Positions 16,191-24,618 of a stretch of 64,000 nt of DNA are shown piece after piece (the first letter of the stretch is position 1; every line of letters begins with the position of its first letter). This stretch comes from Rheinheimera sp. (GTDB taxonomy: Bacteria > Pseudomonadota > Gammaproteobacteria > Enterobacterales > Alteromonadaceae): positions 31,903 to 95,902 of the forward strand of contig NZ_JAVBXS010000026.1 in NCBI RefSeq assembly GCF_030824435.1. The letters are read 5' to 3'. Below the pieces are notes generated by a model. The model did no database searches, was not told where the DNA came from, and saw only the letters and a list, made by a program, of their open reading frames with translations. The position numbers were made by a program, and so were the translations under genes.

Positions 16191-17258
16191 ATGCACATGC
16201 CATCCAAATTAGCCACCGCCATTTCTGCCTCATTAATTGCTGCAACCCTGTTGCTGAGTGGCTGTGAATCGGCCAGCGGCAGCCCGGATACTGAGAAAAA
16301 AGACATTGCAGTCAGTATCCCTGTTGAAACAGCAGCCGTCAGTCGTGGCGCTATCAGCAGCACTTATCGCACTACTTCAACTTTAGAAGCCAAAGCCGAT
16401 GCTGAAGTGAACAGCAAAGCAACGGGCCTGGTGCAGTCAGTGCTGGTGGAAGAGGGAGACCATGTAGAAGCGGGGCAGGTGCTGGCTACTTTAGACACTG
16501 AGCGTCAGCGTATTCAGCTGGCTAAAGGAAAAGCTGAGCTGGGTCAGCTGCGCAGCGAAATGCAACGTATTGAAAAAATGTATGAACGTAAACTGGTCAG
16601 TGCCGATGTATATGACAAATTAAAATGGCAGTTAGAATCTATGACTGCAGCTGTCGATATGCAGGAGTTGTCATTACGCGAAACTGAAATCCGCGCCCCT
16701 ATCTCCGGTGTGATTGCCCGTCGTTATGTCAAAGTAGGCCAGCTTATTACTGAATATTCATCAAAAGCTTTGTTTCATGTGGTGTCACAACAACGGCTGG
16801 AAGCTGTGATTAACCTGCCTGAGCATCAGTTACAAAGGGCCAAAGTAGGCCAGACTGCCTACCTGAACTTTGCCGGTATGCCACAACAACAAGCCCAAAT
16901 AGTGCGGATTTCCCCTGTTGTTGACGCAACTTCTGGTACAGCGCGTGTGACCATTGGTATTGATAACAACGATTTAAGCTTAAAAGCCGGTATGTTTGCC
17001 CAGGTTGAGTTGCAATACGATTCTAAAGCCGCTGCGTTATTGGTACCAAAACGTGCCGTGCTGGCGATGGACAACTCAAGTTCAGTATTTGTGGTGAAAG
17101 ATGGCAAAGTCAGCCGTAAAGTGGTGAAAACCGGTTATGAATCTGATGCCGCTATTGAAGTACTGGAAGGCCTTGCCGAAGGCGACCAGGTGGTGACTGC
17201 AGGTCAAGCCAGCCTGAAAGATCAAAGTCTTGTCAATGTGGTGGGTAACCACAGCTAA
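16191..17258 (+). CDS. RND efflux periplasmic adaptor lipoprotein (HlyD/MFP family)
   Basis: A 355-residue membrane fusion protein that bridges an RND pump and an outer-membrane channel. A lipoprotein signal ends at LLLSGC with Cys25. It has the barrel-sandwich halves (VEEGDHVEAGQVLATLDTER near 83-102; EIRAPISGVIARRYVKVGQ near 164-182) around a short alpha-hairpin (about 103-160), then beta-barrel and membrane-proximal domains. AAGGA lies before the ATG. It is followed by a GC-rich hairpin and two RND permease genes. The short hairpin suggests interaction with the permeases and an external TolC-like channel, which is not encoded here. Confidence 0.93.
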   Translation: MHMPSKLATAISASLIAATLLLSGCESASGSPDTEKKDIAVSIPVETAAVSRGAISSTYRTTSTLEAKADAEVNSKATGLVQSVLVEEGDHVEAGQVLATLDTERQRIQLAKGKAELGQLRSEMQRIEKMYERKLVSADVYDKLKWQLESMTAAVDMQELSLRETEIRAPISGVIARRYVKVGQLITEYSSKALFHVVSQQRLEAVINLPEHQLQRAKVGQTAYLNFAGMPQQQAQIVRISPVVDATSGTARVTIGIDNNDLSLKAGMFAQVELQYDSKAAALLVPKRAVLAMDNSSSVFVVKDGKVSRKVVKTGYESDAAIEVLEGLAEGDQVVTAGQASLKDQSLVNVVGNHS

Positions 17259-17275
17259 TCCAACATTCCAACTGT

Positions 17276-17295
17276 CGCGGGCCATCAGGCCCGCG
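17276..17295 (+). other. GC-rich hairpin between adaptor and first RND permease
   Basis: CGCGGGCC-ATCA-GGCCCGCG is a perfect 8-bp stem with a tetraloop, without a T-run. It lies 17 bases after the adaptor stop and 33 bases before the permease start. It may protect the adaptor mRNA from 3' decay and so raise adaptor output over the pump subunits. Confidence 0.75.
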
Positions 17296-17328
17296 CTGTC
17301 TTAAAACTAAAACTACAGGAAGAACACA

Positions 17329-20300
17329 ATGAAACTGGTGGATTTGGCTGTTGCCCGCCCCGTAACCATGTGGATGTTTACGCTTGGCATTATGTTGTTT
17401 GGTCTGGTGGCGATGGCGCGACTGGCCGTGAATTTGTTACCGGATTTATCTTATCCCACTTTAACCATCCGCACTGAATATCAGGGCGCAGCGCCTGCTG
17501 AAGTCGAGCAGCTGGTCAGTAAACCTATTGAAGAAAGTGTCGGTATTGTCAAAGGCATTCGTAAAGTACAGTCGGTGTCGCGTGCTGGCCGCTCTGATGT
17601 GATTATGGAATTTGAGTGGGGCACAGACATGGATCTGGCCGGCCTCGAAGTGCGGGAAAAGCTGGATGTATTGTTGTTACCGCTGGATATCAAGAAACCT
17701 CTGTTACTGCGTTTTAACCCTAACTTAGACCCTATAGTCCGTCTGGCGTTAAGCCGCAGTGACGCAAAAGATCAATTAACCGAAGCCCAGCTGGTGGCGC
17801 TGCGTACTTTTGCCGATGAAGATTTGCGCCGCAAAATGGAAGCGCTGACCGGTGTTGCCGCTGTGCGGCCGGACGGTGGTTTAACCCAGGAAATTCAAAT
17901 TCTGATTGATAACGAAAAGCTCAGTCAGCTGAATCTGGATATCAGTGCGGTAAATGCGCGTTTAACCGAGCAAAATCTCAATCAGGCCGGTGGCCGGTTA
18001 GAAACAGCAGCTCATGATTATCTGGTACGTACTATCAATCAGTTTGAAAGCCTTGATGAAATGCGCAATTTGTATATTGCCACCGTCAACGGCAGTCATG
18101 TGCGACTCAGTGACATTGCCGAAGTGCGGGATGGTTATGTTGACCGTCAGAGTATTACCTACGTTAATGGCAAACCTGCGATTGAAATTTCTATTTATAA
18201 AGAAGGTGATGCCAATACGGTTCAGGTTGCCAAAACTGTCATAGCACAGTTGGAAAACCTGCGGAAAAACCTGCCGGCAGGTTACGAACTGACGTTAGTG
18301 TATGACCAGTCGGTGTTTATCAGCGACGCCATCGCCGAAGTGAAGTCGTCGGCCTGGCAAGGTGGTTTATTGGCGATGCTGGTGCTGTATCTGTTCCTGC
18401 GTAATGCCTGGACCACTTTGGTGATTTCAATTTCGATTCCGCTATCAGTGATTGCCACTTTTAACCTGATGTATGCTCAGGAAATCAGCCTGAACATTAT
18501 GAGTCTGGGTGGTATTGCGCTCGCTATTGGTATGCTGGTTGATAACGCTATTGTGGTGCTGGAGAATATCGCCCGTTATAAAGATCAGGGCATGTCATCG
18601 CTGGAAGCCGCCAAAAAAGGTGCCAGTGAAGTATCTATGGCTATTACCGCCTCCACCCTGACCACTGTAGCAGTATTTTTCCCGCTGGTATTTATCGACG
18701 GTATCGCCGGTCAACTTTTTAAAGATCAGGCCTTAACCGTAACTTACGCCTTGCTGGCCTCGCTGTTGGTCGCGCTGACGCTGATCCCGACCATGGCTGC
18801 TCATGAGCGTAATTTTTCGCCCGCTGACAGCCGCAACACAGAGACAACAGCAAAGCAAAAACCACAACGTTGGTATCAGTGGGTCATCTGGACTTTGAAG
18901 TTACCTTTTAAAGCGATTGGCCTGTTGTTGTCCTGGTTGATCTCGTTGTTGACTTTGTTATGGCGCGGCATAGCCGCTGGGTTTGGCTGGTTGTTTAATC
19001 CTTTGCTGAACCTGATGCAACGCTTTTTAAAAATGCTGGAAGCTGGTTATCGCGGTGCTTTAACCGTGGCGCTGCGAGCCAAAACTATGGTGTTGATGAT
19101 TACACTGGCTGTGACTGCTTTATGTTTTAGTCTGGTACCAAGACTTGGTTTTGATTTAATTCCGGCGATGAGTCAGGGCGAGTTTTATGTCGAAGTGCAG
19201 TTACCTGTTGGCAGTGCCATTGAACGCACAGATACGGTGTTGACCAAACTTGCTGCTGTGGTAGCTCAAGAGCCTGCTGTTGAACGTAGTTATGCTCAGG
19301 CGGGCACTGGCCAGCAAATGACAGTGGATCCTTCGATAGGTGGCAGTCACTGGGGCAAGTTGAACATCGTATTAAAACCGGGGTCCAGCACAGCGGATGA
19401 GCAAAAAGTGATGCAGCTGGTGCGTGATACTGTGGCTGCAATGCCGGATGTGGTTGCCAAAATTGACGCACCTGAACTGTTTAATATGGCAACGCCGATG
19501 GAAATTGAATTGGCAGGTCATGAGCTGGCAGCGTTAAAAGAAGGCTCGGCCATGTTGGTAAAACAAATGGAAAGCAACGACCGTTTTACCGATGTCAAAT
19601 CCAGTCTGCGTGCCGGCCAACCGGAAATTACCCTGCATTTTGATCATCAACGTTTATCTCAGTTGAATATGACCGCTTCTGATGTGGCTAAACGTGTTGC
19701 CAACTACGTCGGTGGTGAAGTGGCTGGGCAATACTCCATTCAGGACCGTAAAGTGGATATCCGGGTGCGGTTGGCCGAACAATATCGCAATTCCGAGCAG
19801 GAACTGGCGCAGATTATTATTAACCCACAAAGTGAAATGCCATTGCCGTTATCTGCTGTTGCCAAAATAAGCCGGGAAATTGGCCCGAGTGAAATTACCC
19901 GTATTGGTCAGCAGCGTGTGGCTGTAGTGAGCGCCAACCTGGCTTATGGTGATGTTGAACAAGGCGCGGTGGCGGTTGAAGTTATGCTGAAACAACTGCA
20001 ATTGCCTTATGGTGTTACAGCCCGGGTGATGGGACAAAGTGAAGAAATGCAGCGTTCTTTTAATTCTTTGGTCATAGCGCTGACATTGGCGGTGTTTCTG
20101 GTCTATCTGGTGATGGCATCGCAGTTTGAAAACCTGCTGCAACCTTTATTAATTCTGTTTACTGTGCCTTTGGCTGGCGCTGGTGCTGTGCTGGGATTAT
20201 GGCTGACCGACACCCGTATTTCCGTCATCGTGTTTATTGGCTTGATTATGCTGGCCGGTATAGTCGTCAACAACGCCATAGTGCTGATTGACCGTATTAA

Positions 20301-20562
20301 TCAGCTACGGGATGAAGGTATGGCGCTGGATGCGGCTATTGTCGAGGCTGGTGCCACCCGTTTACGTCCGGTGCTGATGACCACTTTAACTACTGTACTT
20401 GGTTTAATGCCGATGATGTTTGGTGGTGACGGTGCAGAAATCCGCGCTCCTATGGCCATTACCGTTATTTTTGGTCTGAGTTTATCAACCTTGTTAACCT
20501 TGTTGTTTATTCCGGTGTTGTACCGTCTTACAGCGCGTAACAAACTCACGGTTAAGGAGTAA
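17329..20562 (+). CDS. RND efflux permease, subunit 1
   Basis: A 1077-residue inner-membrane proton-driven pump of the HAE1 RND class, with two repeats of six spans and large periplasmic loops. TM4 carries AIGMLVDNAIVVLEN, where AcrB has two adjacent Asp; here the second is Asn. A cytoplasmic linker around residues 500-580 is longer than usual and contains extra hydrophobic stretches (LISLLTLLWRGIAAGFGWLF). Drug or lipid substrates are unknown. It is preceded by its adaptor and followed three bases later by a second, different RND permease, which suggests a mixed-subunit pump as in MdtBC. Confidence 0.92.
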   Translation: MKLVDLAVARPVTMWMFTLGIMLFGLVAMARLAVNLLPDLSYPTLTIRTEYQGAAPAEVEQLVSKPIEESVGIVKGIRKVQSVSRAGRSDVIMEFEWGTDMDLAGLEVREKLDVLLLPLDIKKPLLLRFNPNLDPIVRLALSRSDAKDQLTEAQLVALRTFADEDLRRKMEALTGVAAVRPDGGLTQEIQILIDNEKLSQLNLDISAVNARLTEQNLNQAGGRLETAAHDYLVRTINQFESLDEMRNLYIATVNGSHVRLSDIAEVRDGYVDRQSITYVNGKPAIEISIYKEGDANTVQVAKTVIAQLENLRKNLPAGYELTLVYDQSVFISDAIAEVKSSAWQGGLLAMLVLYLFLRNAWTTLVISISIPLSVIATFNLMYAQEISLNIMSLGGIALAIGMLVDNAIVVLENIARYKDQGMSSLEAAKKGASEVSMAITASTLTTVAVFFPLVFIDGIAGQLFKDQALTVTYALLASLLVALTLIPTMAAHERNFSPADSRNTETTAKQKPQRWYQWVIWTLKLPFKAIGLLLSWLISLLTLLWRGIAAGFGWLFNPLLNLMQRFLKMLEAGYRGALTVALRAKTMVLMITLAVTALCFSLVPRLGFDLIPAMSQGEFYVEVQLPVGSAIERTDTVLTKLAAVVAQEPAVERSYAQAGTGQQMTVDPSIGGSHWGKLNIVLKPGSSTADEQKVMQLVRDTVAAMPDVVAKIDAPELFNMATPMEIELAGHELAALKEGSAMLVKQMESNDRFTDVKSSLRAGQPEITLHFDHQRLSQLNMTASDVAKRVANYVGGEVAGQYSIQDRKVDIRVRLAEQYRNSEQELAQIIINPQSEMPLPLSAVAKISREIGPSEITRIGQQRVAVVSANLAYGDVEQGAVAVEVMLKQLQLPYGVTARVMGQSEEMQRSFNSLVIALTLAVFLVYLVMASQFENLLQPLLILFTVPLAGAGAVLGLWLTDTRISVIVFIGLIMLAGIVVNNAIVLIDRINQLRDEGMALDAAIVEAGATRLRPVLMTTLTTVLGLMPMMFGGDGAEIRAPMAITVIFGLSLSTLLTLLFIPVLYRLTARNKLTVKE

Positions 20563-20565
20563 CAG

Positions 20566-23500
20566 ATGGAACATAAACCCTTAGCCCTGACGCGCTGGGC
20601 ACTGAGCAAGCCTGTCACCCTTTGTATGTTGTTTTTATCTTTGTTGGTGTTTGGTTTGTTGGCGAGCCGCATGTTGCCGCTGGAAAAGTTTCCGGGTATT
20701 GATATACCGGAAATTTACATCAACGTGCCTTACCCGAATGCCACACCGGCAGAGATAGAAAGGTTGATCACCAGGCCGGTGGAGGAGGCTTTGTCAACTG
20801 TCACCGGCATTAAAAAAATGCGTTCGTTTTCTAAAGAAGACAGTGCCGAAATTGGTCTGGAATTTAACTGGGAAGAAAACATCAATACCAAAAGTATTGA
20901 AGTGCGTGAACGGCTTGATGGTATTCGCCATTTACTGCCGGCTGACGTAGAGCGGGTGCTGGTATTTCAGTTTAATACCAACGATATGCCTATTTTTCAG
21001 CTGCGCATTTCCAGTGAACGTGATTTGTCGATGGCGTACGACTTGCTCGAGCGTCAGGTAAAAAGACCACTGGAGCGGGTGCCTGGTGTGTCCAAAGTTG
21101 AGCTTTATGGCGTGGACAAACGTCAGGTTATTATCAGGCTGCAACCCGAGAAATTGCGGGCGCTACAGGTTGACGCCAAAGCTTTGGTCGCCACCTTATC
21201 AAAACAAAACTTTGCCATGACGGCAGGTGAAATCAGAAGTGCTGAGTCCAGTATTCTGGTGAAACCTATTGGTGAATTTGGCTCTTTGGAAGAAATTAAA
21301 CAGCTGCCGATTGGCCGTGGTTTAAAGCTGGGTGATATCGCCGAATTGCAACTTGAATTGCCAAAAAGGGTAGAGGGTCGCAGGCTTGATCAGTCGTACG
21401 CTGTAGGTATGAACGTGTTTAAAGAGTCAGGTGCCAACCTGGTTGATGTTTCAGCAGCTGCGCTGGAGGTCGTGAATGCTGCAGGTAAAGATCCGGCATT
21501 TAATGGCATTAATATGTTTGTGATGGACGACACCGCCAAAGGGGTAACAGATTCGTTATCTAATCTGTTAGGCTCGGGCGCCATGGGTGCGGCTTTGTCT
21601 TTTGGTGTGTTATTCCTGTTTTTACGCCATATTCCGACCACTTTGCTGGTGGTGATGTCTGTGCCTGTGTCTATCGCTATCACCCTTGGCATGATGTATT
21701 TCCTTGATTACAGCTTAAATGTGCTCAGTATGATGGGCTTAATGCTGGCTGTGGGGATGCTGGTGGATAACTCAGTGGTTGTGACTGAAAGTATCTTCCG
21801 GGAAAGAGCTACAGACAATAATGTGCGTCGTGCCACCGAGCGTGGAGTGTACAGGGTAAGCCTTGCTGTATTGGCTGGTACTGCCACCACCGCCATCGTA
21901 TTTTTACCAAATATTATCGGCCAAAAAGTGGATGTGACTGTATTCCTTGAACATGTGGCTATCGCCATTACCATCTCGCTGGGCGTTTCTTTGCTGATGG
22001 CACTGACGCTGATCCCCTGGTTATCTACCCGCATTACCAGTATTACCAGTTCGGAAAACGCCAAGGCCAGCAAGGCGGATGTTTTTTACGGTAAATGTTT
22101 ACGCTGGGTGATGCGTAAACCAGCAGCTGCCACGCTGATTGCCATAGGCCTGCTGTTGAGTATTGCTATTCCAATCAGTCAGGTATCCGGCGGCGATGAC
22201 AACGAAGGTGATTCAAACCGATTATTTTTAAATTACAACATTCAGAGTAATTACGCTTTGGCTGAAGTTGAGCAGGAAGTCAGTAAAATGGAAGCTTATC
22301 TTTATGCCAATAAAGAAAAATTCCATATCGACTCAGTGTACAGCTACTACCAGCCGGGTTTTGCCGTATCGACCATTATGTTTGTTGACCCACTGCCTGT
22401 GCCTGTCAGTGAGGTAAAAGAGGCGATTCGGAAAGACTGGCCGACATTGGTGCGTGCTAAACCACAATTTGGCTGGGGAGATGCCGGTGGTGGTATGCAG
22501 GTACATTTACTTGGTCCTTCCACCGCTAAATTGATGGAACTTTCACAAGAACTGGTGCCTGTGCTCAGTACCATCAAAGGTATTGAAGATGTGCGCTCAG
22601 AAGTCAGCGACGGCCAGTCTGAATTACAGGTATTGCTGCAACAAGAACAACTGCAGCGTCATGGTTTGTCAGCTCAGGATGTCGCCAACACTATTAGTCT
22701 GGCACTGCGTGGTTCTAATCTGCGCACTTTCCGCACCCTGGATCAGGGCGAAGTGCAGCTCAGAGTGCTGTACGATGAAAAAGTAGGTTTATCCCAGCAG
22801 GAGCTGGAAGCTGTACCTGTCAAACTGAAAGACAACAGTGTGGTGCGTTTGTCGCAGGTAGCGACCTTAAAAGTGGAAAAACGTCTGGGTGAAATCCGTC
22901 GTTTTAACCGCCAGACCGGTTTGGCTATTGGCATGAATATTAACAAAGAACTGAAAATGGACGATGCCCGCAAAGAGCTGACCCGCGTGATGGATCAGCT
23001 GCAACTGCCACCGGGTTACAGCTGGTCTTTTGAAGGTAGTTTCCAGTATCAGGATGAAGCGCAGGGCATTATGCAAACCAATATGCTGCTGGCGGTGGTG
23101 ATGATTTATCTGGTGATGGCGGCACTGTTTGAATCTTTGTTATTACCAACAGCAGTGATTGGCTCTTTATTGTTCTCTTTTGTAGGTGTGTTCTGGGCCT
23201 TTTTATTCACCGGCACCCAAATGGGCATTATGGGTATGATTGGTATGCTGGTACTGATGGGCATAGTGGTGAACAACGGCATAGTGCTGGTTGACCGTAT
23301 TAATCAGATGCGGGAAGAGCAACCTGATACTGAGCTGGTGCCTTTGATTATCGAAGCTTGTGAAGCAAGGCTGCGGCCCATTCTGATGACAGTATCCACC
23401 ACAGTGCTGGGTTTGTTACCTCTGGCTTTTGGGGATGCCAATATTGGCGGGGATGGCCCAAGTTATGCGCCTATGGCGGTGGCTATTATCGGCGGTCTGG

Positions 23501-23631
23501 TGTTTTCAACCTTAACCAGTTTATTGCTGGTGCCACTGACGTACTGGGGGCTGATCCGCCTTGGCGCCAGATGGCAGCGGTTTAGCAGCAGCGCCAGAGC
23601 CAGGGTGAACCGCATATTACCGGCCCGCTAA
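20566..23631 (+). CDS. RND efflux permease, subunit 2
   Basis: A 1021-residue RND permease distinct from the gene before it. It shows the family N-terminus (ALSKPVTLCMLFLSLLVFG), TM4 VGMLVDNSVVVTES with a single Asp followed by Asn, and the C-terminal MGIVVNNGIVLVDRINQ repeat. AAGGAG lies over the stop of the previous gene, so the two are translated in tandem. The operon ends at a strong terminator 20 bases downstream. No outer-membrane factor gene follows, so a TolC-like protein elsewhere is needed. Confidence 0.92.
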   Translation: MEHKPLALTRWALSKPVTLCMLFLSLLVFGLLASRMLPLEKFPGIDIPEIYINVPYPNATPAEIERLITRPVEEALSTVTGIKKMRSFSKEDSAEIGLEFNWEENINTKSIEVRERLDGIRHLLPADVERVLVFQFNTNDMPIFQLRISSERDLSMAYDLLERQVKRPLERVPGVSKVELYGVDKRQVIIRLQPEKLRALQVDAKALVATLSKQNFAMTAGEIRSAESSILVKPIGEFGSLEEIKQLPIGRGLKLGDIAELQLELPKRVEGRRLDQSYAVGMNVFKESGANLVDVSAAALEVVNAAGKDPAFNGINMFVMDDTAKGVTDSLSNLLGSGAMGAALSFGVLFLFLRHIPTTLLVVMSVPVSIAITLGMMYFLDYSLNVLSMMGLMLAVGMLVDNSVVVTESIFRERATDNNVRRATERGVYRVSLAVLAGTATTAIVFLPNIIGQKVDVTVFLEHVAIAITISLGVSLLMALTLIPWLSTRITSITSSENAKASKADVFYGKCLRWVMRKPAAATLIAIGLLLSIAIPISQVSGGDDNEGDSNRLFLNYNIQSNYALAEVEQEVSKMEAYLYANKEKFHIDSVYSYYQPGFAVSTIMFVDPLPVPVSEVKEAIRKDWPTLVRAKPQFGWGDAGGGMQVHLLGPSTAKLMELSQELVPVLSTIKGIEDVRSEVSDGQSELQVLLQQEQLQRHGLSAQDVANTISLALRGSNLRTFRTLDQGEVQLRVLYDEKVGLSQQELEAVPVKLKDNSVVRLSQVATLKVEKRLGEIRRFNRQTGLAIGMNINKELKMDDARKELTRVMDQLQLPPGYSWSFEGSFQYQDEAQGIMQTNMLLAVVMIYLVMAALFESLLLPTAVIGSLLFSFVGVFWAFLFTGTQMGIMGMIGMLVLMGIVVNNGIVLVDRINQMREEQPDTELVPLIIEACEARLRPILMTVSTTVLGLLPLAFGDANIGGDGPSYAPMAVAIIGGLVFSTLTSLLLVPLTYWGLIRLGARWQRFSSSARARVNRILPAR

Positions 23632-23650
23632 AAATCTGCAGACGACCAAC

Positions 23651-23683
23651 AAAAGAACCACAGGCTTGCCTGTGGTTCTTTTT
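23651..23683 (+). terminator. Intrinsic terminator of the RND operon
   Basis: AAAGAACCACAGGC and GCCTGTGGTTCTTT (23652-23681) form a 14-bp stem with a TT loop, ending in a T-run. Confidence 0.9.
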
Positions 23684-23819
23684 GCCTGTGACAAAAAGTA
23701 CCAGGCCCTGATAACAGGTTGCTGTTCGCCATGAGCCCGTGTAGTTGTAATTAAGAAATTTTGCATGTAAGTGATTTTTTGCTTGTGGCAACAATGATGA
23801 AATAGCTACAATGCGCGCC

Positions 23820-23999
23820 TTCCTGCTTGGGGGAGTAATCTGTTGCCAGAGATGGCGGCGTTGTTGTCAACACACTTGTGCCGCATGCACATGGCAACAA
23901 CAACCGGTTGAACCGGTTTGATGAGACCTGAGACAGTACTGTGGCCCATAGCGGGAGCTGCGGTTCTGTCTTATGTCATTATCCCGCTGAGTACTATTG
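23820..23999 (+). ncRNA. yybP-ykoY manganese riboswitch
   Basis: The leader of the UPF0016 gene carries TTGGGGGAGTA (23827-23837), the conserved 5' element of the yybP-ykoY family, and a 3' element GGGAGCTGCGG (23953-23963). Between them GTTGTTGT/ACAACAAC and AACCGGTT repeats can form the variable helix. AGCGGGA (23950-23956) can pair with TCCCGCT (23982-23988) just before the start codon and may act as the expression switch. This riboswitch class binds Mn2+ and usually turns on Mn exporters, which matches the gene it precedes. The exact limits are approximate. Confidence 0.8.
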
Positions 24000-24563
24000 A
24001 TGGATGCCTTGTTTTATTCTTTTACCGGTGTTGCTATTGCAGAGATCGGTGACAAAACCCAGCTGTTGTCGTTATTTCTTGCAGCCCGTTTTCGCTCACG
24101 TCTTGCTATTGTTGCCGGTATTCTGGTGGCTACTTTATTAAATCACGCCGCTTCAGCCTGGTTTGGCGCCTGGGTTGCAAACTTTATCCCACAAGGCTGG
24201 CATTCATGGTTGTTAGGTGGCTCTTTTATTGTGGTGGCTTTGTGGTTGCTTATTCCGGATAAAGACGACAGCGAAGAAAACGCCATGTTGAAATATGGTG
24301 CTTTTACCGCCAGTTGCGTGTTGTTTTTTCTTGCCGAAATTGGTGATAAAACCCAGATTGCTACTGTGCTGTTAGCGGCTAATTACCCAATGCAAACCTG
24401 GCTGGTGATAGTAGGCACTACCTTGGGTATGCTGGCAGCCAATGTGCCTGTGGTGTATGCCGGTCGTTATCTGATGGAAAGACTGCCGTTAAACCTGGCC
24501 CGCCGTGCCGCTTGTGCGGTGTTTTTTCTGCTTGGTGTGATCACTATACTCAGTGGTGTCTGA
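24000..24563 (+). CDS. UPF0016/GDT1 family manganese exporter
   Basis: A 187-residue membrane protein of six spans in two repeats, each with the family motif E-x-GD-KTQ (AEIGDKTQLLSLF near residue 14; AEIGDKTQIATVL near residue 103). Bacterial members such as Vibrio MneA export Mn2+. The ATG at 24000 is chosen; a TTG one codon before is possible. Control by the Mn riboswitch in its leader is the strongest evidence for its substrate. It stands alone, between two terminators. Confidence 0.9.
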   Translation: MDALFYSFTGVAIAEIGDKTQLLSLFLAARFRSRLAIVAGILVATLLNHAASAWFGAWVANFIPQGWHSWLLGGSFIVVALWLLIPDKDDSEENAMLKYGAFTASCVLFFLAEIGDKTQIATVLLAANYPMQTWLVIVGTTLGMLAANVPVVYAGRYLMERLPLNLARRAACAVFFLLGVITILSGV

Positions 24564-24570
24564 ACATAAA

Positions 24571-24597
24571 AAAACAGCAGCCAAAGGCTGCTGTTTT
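24571..24597. terminator. Bidirectional terminator
   Basis: AAAACAGCAGCC-AAA-GGCTGCTGTTTT, a 12-bp stem with A and T flanks. It ends the Mn exporter transcript and can end the converging glutamine-rich gene. Confidence 0.85.
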
Positions 24598-24618
24598 CTG
24601 CCGTGATGTCTGCCGGTT

